Counted from the first letter of the stretch, positions 1 through 5,356 are shown. The stretch is 8,578 nucleotides of DNA from Desulfobacterales bacterium (GCA_030613225.1 JAUWMJ010000102.1:1-8578); one strand, 5' to 3'. Numbers and translations: made by a program. Notes: generated by a model from the sequence alone, not told the origin.

Positions 1-2
1 AA

Positions 3-161
3 AAAATCATTGGCATCAAAAAAAATTATGCGTTTATTGTAGGGTATGCCATTAAATGGCTTAGATGGCAGGTTGATGAGGGTCTGCGACTGCCTCCGGG
101 CAAGTCACCAATAGGAGATCTGCTAGTGTCTGAACCACAGATCCACTTAGCTGCCAATTAA
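3..161 (+). CDS. 3' end of an unidentified protein gene (partial)
   Basis: The third frame is open from the left edge to a TAA at 159-161 and gives 52 residues; the start lies outside the window. The tail holds a hydrophobic/aromatic stretch (YAFIVGYAIKWLRW), a basic-proline segment (LRLPPGKSP) and a polar end, which reads like real protein rather than random translation. A well-placed Shine-Dalgarno and the next small gene follow within 30 bases, as in an operon. I do not recognise the family. The call rests on codon content and context only. Confidence 0.5.
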   Translation, partial: KIIGIKKNYAFIVGYAIKWLRWQVDEGLRLPPGKSPIGDLLVSEPQIHLAAN

Positions 162-191
162 CAATAAACCGAAGTAAGGAGAATAAATATA

Positions 192-386
192 ATGCCATTG
201 GAAAAGGAAATTCAACGATTAGAAAAAGAAATTAGTTTAATACCAGTCAATGAACTTTACAGTCAGGAATATACCAGATTAACGGATGAATTAGAAGCTA
301 TAGACCCCTATAATGATTTATTTCATTTAGGCTGTCCTGGTTGGCCTAATTGTGAAGATATCGGATGTAGGGATCATCTATTATAA
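192..386 (+). CDS. Small acidic protein with a Cys-rich C-terminus, unknown function
   Basis: A 64-residue protein with an AAGGAG Shine-Dalgarno at 176-181, ten bases before the ATG. Residues 1-35 are charged and heptad-like (EKEIQRLEKEISL), suggesting a helix or short coiled coil. The C-terminus carries three cysteines in GCPGWPNCEDIGC, followed by a histidine, a possible small metal-binding knuckle (inference). Its TAA stop overlaps the Shine-Dalgarno of the next gene, so the two are probably translationally coupled. I do not recognise a family. The good ribosome site and the non-random composition support a real gene. Confidence 0.6.
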   Translation: MPLEKEIQRLEKEISLIPVNELYSQEYTRLTDELEAIDPYNDLFHLGCPGWPNCEDIGCRDHLL

Positions 387-403
387 GGAGGCAAATAAAA
401 ATC

Positions 404-568
404 ATGGGAAGAGGGTCGGAACTATACTGGTTTTTAAATGAGAAAAAGATACCAACAGAAAAACAGATACAGCATTATTACACACACCTTTCAATCACGC
501 CAGAAATAAAGAAGGTTCGGCGGGAACACTTAAAGTTAATTAAAGCGGAAAAAATAAAAAATAATTAA
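404..568 (+). CDS. Small basic protein, unknown function
   Basis: A 54-residue protein beginning MGRGSELYWFLNEKKIP and ending in a lysine-rich tail (HLKLIKAEKIKNN). The Shine-Dalgarno AAGGAGG at 385-391 overlaps the stop codon of the upstream small gene and sits 12 bases before the ATG, a layout typical of coupled translation. The protein is predicted to be mostly helical and basic. There is no recognisable domain. The strong ribosome site is the main evidence. Confidence 0.55.
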   Translation: MGRGSELYWFLNEKKIPTEKQIQHYYTHLSITPEIKKVRREHLKLIKAEKIKNN

Positions 569-670
569 AACCATTATTATCTTTGGTATATTTTGAACCA
601 TAAAAAAACATATAAATTCTACTGAAAACGTAAAACAGCGATAAACATACAATTAACACAAAATCAGCAA

Positions 671-699
671 AACTATATAGAAAGCTTACAGGAAGAGAC
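671..699 (+). repeat. Degenerate direct repeat, copy 1
   Basis: The 11-base core CAGGAAGAGAC (689-699) is repeated exactly at 765-775, 76 bases downstream. The bases before the core are also partly similar (TATATAG versus TACATAG). Each copy encodes a similar peptide, YI-x3-QEET-(R/K), in its own frame, suggesting an old tandem duplication of a coding segment. Confidence 0.45.
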
Positions 700-746
700 C
701 AGAAAGTACCAAGGAACTAATAAAGAAAATTAATATTATTTTTACA

Positions 747-775
747 GCATACATAGGAGTCAATCAGGAAGAGAC
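747..775 (+). repeat. Degenerate direct repeat, copy 2
   Basis: Second copy of the CAGGAAGAGAC core (765-775), with similar flanking bases to the left. See the copy at 671-699. Confidence 0.45.
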
Positions 776-907
776 TAAAATATCAGAACCTAATATTACT
801 GAAGATATTATAGATAATCGTAAACAGTGTAAAAATTCATTATTAACGTAAATTGTAGAGCAGGATTGATGCCTCACGGTAACATAAAAATATAAAGGGG
901 GGAAATT

Positions 908-1150
908 ATGAAAGACATTATTTTAGGAGTTGCAGGCAGCACCAAGAGTGCAATTAATAAGGTATCCCGGTCTATCCGGCAGAGTTCACCAGATCATGAA
1001 CTCGTTACATCTTTATCAAAGTTGGTGGACAGTTTCAGCAAATTGATTTCTGTTACCAGAGAACAGCCGGAAGGTGGAAATTATTACGAACAGATGGAAC
1101 GGGAAGTACAAGAAGAAAACAAAAACCATAAAACTAAAATTAAGGAATAG
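908..1150 (+). CDS. 80-residue protein of unknown function
   Basis: Starts at an ATG behind a purine-rich ribosome site (AAGGGGGGAAATT). Residues 30-55 form a hydrophobic-periodic helix (LVTSLSKLVDSFSKLI) and the tail is highly charged (QMEREVQEENKNHKTKIKE). The layout, a short Leu/Ser helix followed by an acidic tail, resembles small accessory proteins of phages and conjugative elements, but I cannot assign a family. Its TAG stop overlaps the AGGTGAT ribosome site of the next gene, so it forms an operon with 1160-1549 and 1542-2306. Confidence 0.65.
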   Translation: MKDIILGVAGSTKSAINKVSRSIRQSSPDHELVTSLSKLVDSFSKLISVTREQPEGGNYYEQMEREVQEENKNHKTKIKE

Positions 1151-1159
1151 GTGATTATT

Positions 1160-1549
1160 ATGACAAAAAATTATACCAGAGAAGAAATTAAGGAAATGCT
1201 ATTTGTTCGGGAAACCGTCAGACAGCTTTACAACGAAATTAAAGATGTTCCCACGATTGCAAAATTGGCAACAGAAATATTTTCAGCCAGGGAGGAAGGC
1301 GCTTACATTTCGGAAGAGAACGTTCGTAAGCAAATTGCTGCTATCGAAAGAGATTCATTGTTGGTGGAAAAGGAAACCGATGTACTTGTCGATTCGATGC
1401 TTAAAAGCATTGGTCAGAATTTAGAGGAAAATGAAGAAAAAGCAGAGGAAAAGAAAAAAGGTCTTTTCGATAAAAACAGCCCGGAAAATCATTTACGTTT
1501 TTGTGAGGTTTTGGTCGATAAAGAAGCGGAGGGGGTGCAGCATGGATAA
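1160..1549 (+). CDS. 129-residue charged helical protein, unknown function
   Basis: I start at the ATG at 1160 (MTKNYTREEIKEML), because AGGTGAT at 1149-1155, a close match to the 16S 3' end, lies five bases upstream; an in-frame GTG at 1151 overlaps that site and is less likely. The protein is mostly helical, with a Glu/Lys-rich segment around residues 92-105 (ENEEKAEEKKKG). The last eight bases overlap the start of the coiled-coil gene (ATGGATAA), and GGAGGGGG at 1529-1536 inside this gene serves that start. The family is not recognised. Confidence 0.65.
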   Translation: MTKNYTREEIKEMLFVRETVRQLYNEIKDVPTIAKLATEIFSAREEGAYISEENVRKQIAAIERDSLLVEKETDVLVDSMLKSIGQNLEENEEKAEEKKKGLFDKNSPENHLRFCEVLVDKEAEGVQHG

Positions 1550-2306
1550 CAGAGAACAGGCAAAAGAACTTACCAATAAGCTTACTCAGATTCAACTTGA
1601 GATTGATGACAAGAATCAGAAAATTACAGTTCTAAGGCAAGAGAACTCAAAATTGATTGAGCAGAATTTACACAAGGAAAGAAAACCTCCCAGCCTACGT
1701 TTGGGACGTGAAAAGATTTTTGAGTTGAATAATGAGATTGAAGAAATGGAGCTTACCCGGATATCATTACAGGAACGTCTTGAGTCTGCTAATTCTGCTA
1801 TTCGGAAAGAACAGCTAAAAGGTAAAATATCCCAGTTTCAGGAATCTTCAAAAGACCAATTGGCACTTGTCGAAAATGTTAGAAGGAACGTCAAAGCCTT
1901 AGAAATCTCTATTTCTGCATTGGAAAAGAGTTCAGGCAAAAGACATGCGATTTATGCCTTGTTGAACTTATGCTGGGATTATCCTGATACCAAAAAAGAG
2001 ATAAACTTGGATAATGTTCTTTCCGACTGGGCACCTGATAAGGTTGTTATAGATGTTGGTTTTGATGATCTTATGAAACGGTTAGACCGCTTGCGAGTTG
2101 ATACCACAAACTTTTGGAATCAGCTTGCAGCACTCAGGGAAAATAAACGATCTTACCATAAAGTTGAGCCAGTGAGAAAAGATAATCCGCCTCTAGCATC
2201 AGACAGCTTTGTCAGGATACAGCAGGCAGGAAAAGAAGCTGAAAAAGTAAGACAGCAACCAGCGAGACGTTATATTAATCATAATGTGGTTGCCCATGTT
2301 GGATGA
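1542..2306 (+). CDS. 254-residue coiled-coil protein, unknown function
   Basis: The start is the ATG at 1542, seven bases or so after GGAGGGGG; an upstream in-frame ATG at 1431 would read through the preceding gene in another frame and gives a poly-basic leader, so it is rejected. Residues 5-45 and 55-130 have long heptad-like runs of Leu/Ile with Glu/Lys, predicting two coiled coils with a PPSLRLG break near 49-55. Residues 135-200 look globular (AIYALLNLCWDYPD, DVGFDDLMKRLDRL), and the C-terminus is basic and disordered. There is no signal peptide or membrane segment. It may be a structural or scaffolding protein of the element. The hairpin region begins only four bases after its TGA. Confidence 0.7.
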   Translation: MDNREQAKELTNKLTQIQLEIDDKNQKITVLRQENSKLIEQNLHKERKPPSLRLGREKIFELNNEIEEMELTRISLQERLESANSAIRKEQLKGKISQFQESSKDQLALVENVRRNVKALEISISALEKSSGKRHAIYALLNLCWDYPDTKKEINLDNVLSDWAPDKVVIDVGFDDLMKRLDRLRVDTTNFWNQLAALRENKRSYHKVEPVRKDNPPLASDSFVRIQQAGKEAEKVRQQPARRYINHNVVAHVG

Positions 2307-2407
2307 TCTGCCAGACTTTTCACCTGGCTTTTCATAAGGGAGCTTTTCACTTCCTGGGCTTTAGCCTAAATCATTTAAATCCAGAGGTGGTACTTTTCAC
2401 CTCGCCC

Positions 2408-2440
2408 GTGCAAGGCAGGACTTTTCACCCTGCCTTGCAC
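2408..2440. repeat. Perfect 12-bp hairpin with an ACTTTTCAC loop
   Basis: GTGCAAGGCAGG at 2408-2419 pairs perfectly with CCTGCCTTGCAC at 2429-2440, leaving the 9-base loop ACTTTTCAC. This is the clearest member of the array. A U-run is missing after the stem, so it is not an ordinary terminator. Confidence 0.8.
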
Positions 2441-2494
2441 ACCTGCACTTGTGAGCCCTTTTCTCCTTTGGGGAAATCCTGCAAGCGCAAAAAA

Positions 2495-2527
2495 GGGACA
2501 GGCTTTTTTCTAAGTTTATCCTGTCCC
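2495..2527 (-). terminator. 8-bp hairpin, possible minus-strand terminator
   Basis: GGGACAGG at 2495-2502 pairs with CCTGTCCC at 2520-2527 across a 17-base loop. Six A residues precede it (2489-2494), so on the minus strand the stem is followed by six T's, the form of an intrinsic terminator. No minus-strand gene lies directly upstream, so it would stop only antisense or read-through transcription. Confidence 0.4.
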
Positions 2528-2534
2528 AAATTAT

Positions 2535-2568
2535 GTGATATCCGGGTTCAATCCTTCCCGGATATCAC
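2535..2568 (+). terminator. Perfect 12-bp hairpin, terminator-like
   Basis: GTGATATCCGGG at 2535-2546 pairs perfectly with CCCGGATATCAC at 2557-2568 around a 10-base loop. AACTTTTTAC follows, so it could end plus-strand transcription from the 908-2306 operon, although it lies about 230 bases past the last stop codon and is part of the motif array. Confidence 0.45.
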
Positions 2569-2597
2569 AACTTTTTACTTTTCATCCTCTATGCATA

Positions 2598-2625
2598 GAT
2601 GGGATGTTTTTAGTAACATCCCATC
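2598..2625. repeat. Perfect 11-bp hairpin with a flanking ACTTTTCAG
   Basis: GATGGGATGTT at 2598-2608 pairs with AACATCCCATC at 2615-2625 around the loop TTTAGT. The array motif follows directly (2626-2634). A separate 10-base palindrome, CTATGCATAG (2589-2598), abuts it on the left. Confidence 0.65.
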
Positions 2626-2640
2626 ACTTTTCAGCGCAAA

Positions 2641-2916
2641 TAACACTTGGCACTCATTCAGTCCATATCAGCATATACAATGAAACAAGAACCCTCAACC
2701 ACGCCCTTCTGGCTGTGTCTGGTGTGTCCTGATAGACTCGTTTGATATGCATTATTCACGTTTCAGATCCCGAACAGCTTTTTTGACGTTATCCCATTAT
2801 CTATTGTCAAAGTATATTAACTTTAACAGTAAAGTTAATAATCATCAAATTACATGAATGCCTTACAGTGGCGCTTCTTGGCAAGGATTTTAAGCATTTT
2901 GCTTTGAAAATAGCTC
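2641..2916. other. Intergenic stretch before the tyrosine recombinase
   Basis: No gene is supported. The stretch holds a strong AT-rich inverted repeat (2815-2840) and otherwise no repeat or RNA signature that I can identify. Short open frames that cross it overlap the hairpin array and look like accidents. Confidence 0.4.
2815..2840. promoter_or_regulatory. 10-bp inverted repeat upstream of the integrase promoter
   Basis: TATTAACTTT at 2815-2824 is the exact reverse complement of AAAGTTAATA at 2831-2840, with the spacer AACAGT. It lies about 75 bases upstream of the recombinase -35 box. Without a T-run it resembles a protein-binding site more than a terminator. It shares the GTTAA/TTAAC words with the dyad on the promoter itself. 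Confidence 0.45.
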
Positions 2917-2945
2917 TTGACAGAGATTAAGTTAAGTTATATATT
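2917..2945 (+). promoter_or_regulatory. Sigma-70 type promoter of the tyrosine recombinase
   Basis: TTGACA at 2917-2922 and TATATT at 2940-2945 are separated by 17 bases. The predicted start of transcription, near 2952, gives a short leader with AAAGGAG at 2971-2977. Confidence 0.7.
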
Positions 2946-2966
2946 TGATTAAAACTTAACATTAAT
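2926..2966. promoter_or_regulatory. Dyad over the -10 box, probable operator
   Basis: GTTAAGTT at 2931-2938 is the exact reverse complement of AACTTAAC at 2953-2960, and the symmetry extends outward (ATTAA before, ATTAAT after) with one extra base. The arms flank the -10 element at 2940-2945, the usual place for a repressor site. The binding protein is unknown; the recombinase itself or an element regulator are candidates. Confidence 0.5.
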
Positions 2967-2983
2967 CAAGAAAGGAGACAATC

Positions 2984-3589
2984 ATGGAAAAACAAGAAAA
3001 TTACAATCATCCAGAAAAAGGAAAATCAATCAAAGTTCAACCAATTACAAAGTTAAAGGACATTAAGACAATCAAAGAACTATTATTAAAAAGCAATCCC
3101 CGGAACTATGCACTTTTTACAGTGGGAATAAATACGAATTTACGTGCAAGCGATTTATTAAATCTTAAAGTCGAACAAGTCCGGGGACTGAAAGCAAAGG
3201 AAAGCTTTGAGATTACAGAGCAGAAAACTAAAAAACCCAGAAGGCTTACTCTGAATAAAAGCTGCATTGATTCAATACGTGATCTGCTTGCTTCAAAGGA
3301 AAACTTCAAAGATTCTGATTATCTTTTTCAAAATACAAGAACAGGGAATAAGCTAACAGTCCCTTACTTTAGTGGTCTTGTGAAATTATGGTGTAAGAAA
3401 ATAAATCTTAAAGGCAATTATGCTTCTCATACTTTACGTAAGACCTGGGGTTATCATCAAAGAAAGACTTTCAAGATAAGCATTCCTGTTCTCATGGAAT
3501 GTTTTAATCATTCTACCCAAAGACAAACGTTTGATTATCTGTGCATTCAACCGGAAGAGATAGAGAACGTCTATTTGAATGAACTGTAA
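2984..3589 (+). CDS. Short tyrosine recombinase (phage-type integrase family)
   Basis: A 201-residue protein with the catalytic set of tyrosine recombinases: Arg54 in NLRASDLLNLK, Lys in the beta-hairpin region (QKTKKPR, 80-86), His149 and Arg152 in SHTLRKTWGYH, His176 in FNHSTQRQTF, and nucleophile Tyr185 in FDYL. The family cuts and rejoins DNA through a 3'-phosphotyrosine and mobilises phages and islands. Only about 25 residues precede the catalytic domain, so the usual N-terminal core-binding (SAM-like) domain is missing; the frame starts cleanly behind AAAGGAG, so this is a naturally short form and not a visible truncation. It is transcribed alone from a strong promoter. It could integrate the element, resolve dimers or invert a local segment; which one cannot be seen. 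Confidence 0.88.
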   Translation: MEKQENYNHPEKGKSIKVQPITKLKDIKTIKELLLKSNPRNYALFTVGINTNLRASDLLNLKVEQVRGLKAKESFEITEQKTKKPRRLTLNKSCIDSIRDLLASKENFKDSDYLFQNTRTGNKLTVPYFSGLVKLWCKKINLKGNYASHTLRKTWGYHQRKTFKISIPVLMECFNHSTQRQTFDYLCIQPEEIENVYLNEL

Positions 3590-3898
3590 AGAAGAGCGCT
3601 GATACATGCTTGCTTGAACACGTATTACAAGAGATCGTGCAACCAGCGAGCACTCACAGAGCTATATTACTGTGAACCATTGTGAAACAAGCGCTACCAC
3701 CCCCTCGATTAATCATAGAGCATAGGACGTGCTGCAATTGGACTGAGTCTGCCCCACAAAATTTTACATGGAATCTGACAGTTTATCTTTTATCGGGCGT
3801 CCTAAAAAAGTGTTGGCTTTATCAGAGGCCGCAGGTTGGACAATTTCTGTTTGTATATGGAGTATATTTGATAGGAATAAAACTTAGCTCGTTTTGAA
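3590..3898. other. Intergenic stretch between convergent genes
   Basis: No strong gene is seen between the tyrosine recombinase and the minus-strand operon. A GTG-started frame (3682-3897) has no ribosome site and an odd composition. A small dyad, TCACAG/CTGTGA (3654-3659 and 3670-3675), lies in the left half. No clear intrinsic terminator is visible for either side. A possible gene remnant occupies 3768-3887. Confidence 0.35.
3768..3887 (+). pseudogene. Possible remnant of an unidentified gene
   Basis: An ATG-to-TAG frame of 39 residues reads like protein in its middle (SFIGRPKKVLALSEAAGW) but has no ribosome site before the ATG. It may be a fragment of a longer gene lost by rearrangement next to the recombinase. 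The function is unrecognised and the call is weak. Confidence 0.2.
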
Positions 3899-4300
3899 TT
3901 ATTTGCGTTTCTTAATTTGTAAAACAATTTCATCTTTAGTGTTTTTGTCATTATTAAATATTATTTCTAATTTATAAGTACCAATCTTGCTGATTTTTAG
4001 TGGAGAATATTTGGCAAGCATAGTAAATTTTTGGATGTTTTTAACTTCTTCAGGGATAGAACCATTTATTGGTTTGCTAAGCGCTTTATCAGAAGAGTCT
4101 TTAAGGTTTATCAAGAAAGAATCGCCACTCTTGATATTTTTATAGAAAATGGCGAAACAGATTTGTGGGAAAACATATGGTGTTCTTGGAATAAAAATAT
4201 CATTTCCATAGGCTCCCATGAAAGATAGTTTGTTTCCAACTTCTTCTCGAATATCGTCACAAATTATTGAAAATATGAGCTTTGGTTTTCTTGGTGCCAT
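3899..4300 (-). CDS. DUF6941-like protein, third gene of the TA operon
   Basis: A 133-residue protein with FSIICDDIREEVGNKLSFMG (residues 10-29) followed by alternating beta-like segments (DIFIPRTPYVFPQICFAIFYK; TYKLEIIFNN). The CDDIR-E-GNKLS-MG-YG pattern resembles the uncharacterised DUF6941 family as I recall it; the assignment is from memory of the motif. No catalytic residues can be named; the fold is probably a beta-sandwich. The ATG is served by AGGAG five bases upstream and lies 37 bases inside the antitoxin gene in a different frame, so the three minus-strand genes are one translationally coupled operon. It might assist or modulate the toxin-antitoxin pair, or be an unrelated cargo gene. 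Confidence 0.65.
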   Translation of the reverse strand: MAPRKPKLIFSIICDDIREEVGNKLSFMGAYGNDIFIPRTPYVFPQICFAIFYKNIKSGDSFLINLKDSSDKALSKPINGSIPEEVKNIQKFTMLAKYSPLKISKIGTYKLEIIFNNDKNTKDEIVLQIKKRK

Positions 4301-4992
4301 TTGTTCTCCTGTGTTTTGAAAGCAAAAACTGAGGTTTCAGCTATGTCTGTTCGGTCATATAAAGTTTCTAAAGAGGGGTCTATGTCTAAGCTATTTGGGT
4401 AAGTCCATAGTGGATTTGCAGTTGCACCGGTGGAGAGAGGCGAAACACTGTAAATCATGGCGGGCTCGACATCTTGAGTAAAAGCAATTTGTTTAAGTGA
4501 AACAACATAGTCGTCACCCATTCTATTTGCAATGATAATATATTCTAATTTAGCCTCTTCGAGCTTTAGATTTGACAAGTAAGATAAATATTTTTTAGAT
4601 TTGCCAGCTGCAACTCCTTTAACAAGCATGTATGTCGTTCTTATTAATCTATCATTTTTTTCACTATGTTTTTGATTATTATTTTCCCATTTTGAGAGGG
4701 TGGTTTTTCCAACACCTAATAAATCAGCAAAAACTTTTGATGCAAGAAATAACCTTTTTCTTAAAAACTTTATTTCTTTGCCAGTAAGCAAAGATGGTTT
4801 TTGTAATAATTGTTCACCAATCAAATCATTTAATCTTGATAATTTAAATATAGATGAGAATGAATTGCCACATGAACAAATATATACAGGAGCATCTTCG
4901 ATATAAACGTTATCAAGGCCTGATTCTTCATAGTGATATGTGCGAATATCCTTTTTATAATTTTTGCCACAATCATGACATTTAATTTTCAT
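4264..4992 (-). CDS. MqsA/YgiT-type zinc-finger HTH antitoxin with long C-terminal extension
   Basis: I prefer the ATG at 4992 (MKIKCHDCG) because GAGG, just after the toxin stop, lies nine bases upstream; an ATG at 5001 adds three residues (MSS) but leaves no gap to that site. Counting from 5001, Cys8, Cys11, Cys42 and Cys44 form the YgiT-type zinc finger, with the YHYEESGLDNVY segment typical of these antitoxins. Residues 72-125 form the Xre-like helix-turn-helix (LLTGKEIKFLRK, FADLLGVGKTTLSKWEN). Such antitoxins neutralise the partner toxin and repress the operon. About 95 residues follow the DNA-binding domain (from KLEYIIIANRMG), more than in the compact members I know, and match nothing I recognise. 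The toxin gene is immediately upstream. Confidence 0.82.
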   Translation of the reverse strand: MKIKCHDCGKNYKKDIRTYHYEESGLDNVYIEDAPVYICSCGNSFSSIFKLSRLNDLIGEQLLQKPSLLTGKEIKFLRKRLFLASKVFADLLGVGKTTLSKWENNNQKHSEKNDRLIRTTYMLVKGVAAGKSKKYLSYLSNLKLEEAKLEYIIIANRMGDDYVVSLKQIAFTQDVEPAMIYSVSPLSTGATANPLWTYPNSLDIDPSLETLYDRTDIAETSVFAFKTQENKWHQENQSSYFQ

Positions 4993-5004
4993 TGAAGACA
5001 TCCT

Positions 5005-5313
5005 CTATTTAGGTTTTATTGTTAAGCAAACTAATTCAGTTTCACTTAAAATTGCTGTAACAACAATTGCGATATCTCCCTCTATTGAAGCACCTTCCAC
5101 ATTGCAAACCCAGTTTTCATATTGTTGATCGAAAACAGGTTGTTCTTTGATTTGCCCTTTTGAAAGAACTAATTCAACATCTAAGATATCATACCCTCTA
5201 AGCTTCATCCTTGATTTGCAATGCAACGATGGGGTCACGTATCCAAATTTAACCGTTCCACGGATTATTTCTTCGGCTTCTTTAATGGTGAGGTTACTAT
5301 TATTATCAAGCAT
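5005..5313 (-). CDS. DUF4258-like toxin of a type II toxin-antitoxin pair
   Basis: A 102-residue protein. His31 with nearby Arg35 and Arg39 (SLHCKSRMKLRGYDILDVELVL) and the beta strands YENWVCNVEG and IAIVVTAI...ETELVCLTI match the DUF4258 layout, a small fold related to RelE/MqsR-like RNA-cleaving toxins. The activity is inferred from the family, and the active site is not proven here. The order toxin then zinc-finger HTH antitoxin is the MqsRA/HigBA arrangement, with only a few bases between the genes. The ATG at 5313 has no visible Shine-Dalgarno, and a promoter-like -35/-10 pair straddles it, so the true start may be downstream or the message may start very close to the ATG. The frame is also open upstream of 5313. 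Confidence 0.68.
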   Translation of the reverse strand: MLDNNSNLTIKEAEEIIRGTVKFGYVTPSLHCKSRMKLRGYDILDVELVLSKGQIKEQPVFDQQYENWVCNVEGASIEGDIAIVVTAILSETELVCLTIKPK

Positions 5314-5330
5314 ATTTAGGATAAAGTCAA
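5302..5330 (-). promoter_or_regulatory. Promoter-like pair overlapping the toxin start
   Basis: Read on the minus strand, TTGACT (5330-5325) and GATAAT (5307-5302) are 17 bases apart. The -10 box falls inside the first codons of the toxin as called. If this is the real promoter, the ATG at 5313 cannot be used. A weaker upstream alternative is TTGAAG (5374-5369) with TTTAAA, 18 bases on, covered by the palindromes. Confidence 0.4.
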
Positions 5331-5337
5331 GAGATAA

Positions 5338-5356
5338 AGTTGGTTTTAAACCAACT
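5338..5356. promoter_or_regulatory. Palindrome 1, probable TA operator
   Basis: AGTTGGTTT and AAACCAACT form a perfect 9-bp dyad around one central T. It lies directly upstream of the toxin gene, where an MqsA-type antitoxin would bind; known MqsA sites are short AACC...GGTT dyads, and this one contains AACC and GGTT in opposite order around its centre. Confidence 0.6.

Larger units (their letters stand above)
569..907 (+). other. Gene-poor stretch with decayed coding traces
   Basis: No frame here has both a normal start and a convincing length. Two short open stretches without start codons look protein-like. One ends at the TAA near 729-731 and includes YIESLQEETRK; the other, in a different frame, ends near 849-851 and includes YIGVNQEETK. 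The two share a DNA repeat (see the repeat entries). This could be the remains of one or two small genes, or a spacer with a small RNA. No promoter or strong terminator is evident. The last bases carry the ribosome site of the gene at 908. Confidence 0.4.
2310..2634. repeat. Array of unrelated hairpins sharing an ACTTTTCAC motif
   Basis: About eight inverted repeats lie in 325 bases. Their stems are unrelated, but ACTTTTCAC or a near copy recurs at 2315, 2343 (CTTTTCAC), 2392, 2420, 2578 (ACTTTTCAT) and 2626 (ACTTTTCAG), with looser forms at 2328, 2457 and 2503. In order: GCCAG/CTGGC at 2310-2328 around the motif; a weak stem AGGGA/TTCCT around 2343-2350; GAGGTG/CACCTC at 2384-2403; a 12-bp stem at 2408-2440 around the motif; an imperfect stem TGCACTTG/CAAGCGCA near 2444-2489 with CTTTTCTC inside; an 8-bp stem at 2495-2527; a 12-bp stem at 2535-2568; and an 11-bp stem at 2598-2625. 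In the last two the motif follows the stem instead of filling the loop. Stem identity changes while pairing is kept, which suggests selection for structure. The role is unknown. Confidence 0.75.

Noticed and set aside
1148..1150. TAG joining 908-1150 and the next frame as a second amber read-through
   Set aside because: The two frames are in phase, but the TAG overlaps AGGTGAT, a strong ribosome site for the ATG at 1160, so normal termination and re-initiation explains it.
1431..1541. Upstream ATG extending the coiled-coil protein by 37 residues
   Set aside because: The extension reads an out-of-frame part of the preceding gene; the ATG at 1542 has a good ribosome site.
2544..2560. tRNA T-arm (GGGTTCAATCC)
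   Set aside because: The 5-7-5 T-arm geometry and the rest of a cloverleaf are missing; the bases belong to a 12-bp hairpin.
2310..2634. CRISPR array
   Set aside because: The repeated unit is only about 9 bases, the spacing is irregular, the stems themselves vary, and no cas gene is nearby.
2303..2683. 126-residue open frame beginning with an ATGA overlap to the coiled-coil gene
   Set aside because: It runs through the hairpin array; its repeated TFH/AFH residues come only from the ACTTTTCAC motif, it lacks a ribosome site, and its composition is unlike the neighbouring proteins.
3682..3897. 71-residue GTG-started frame between the recombinase and the TA operon
   Set aside because: No ribosome site and an improbable composition; the more protein-like reading in this stretch is in another frame (3768-3887).
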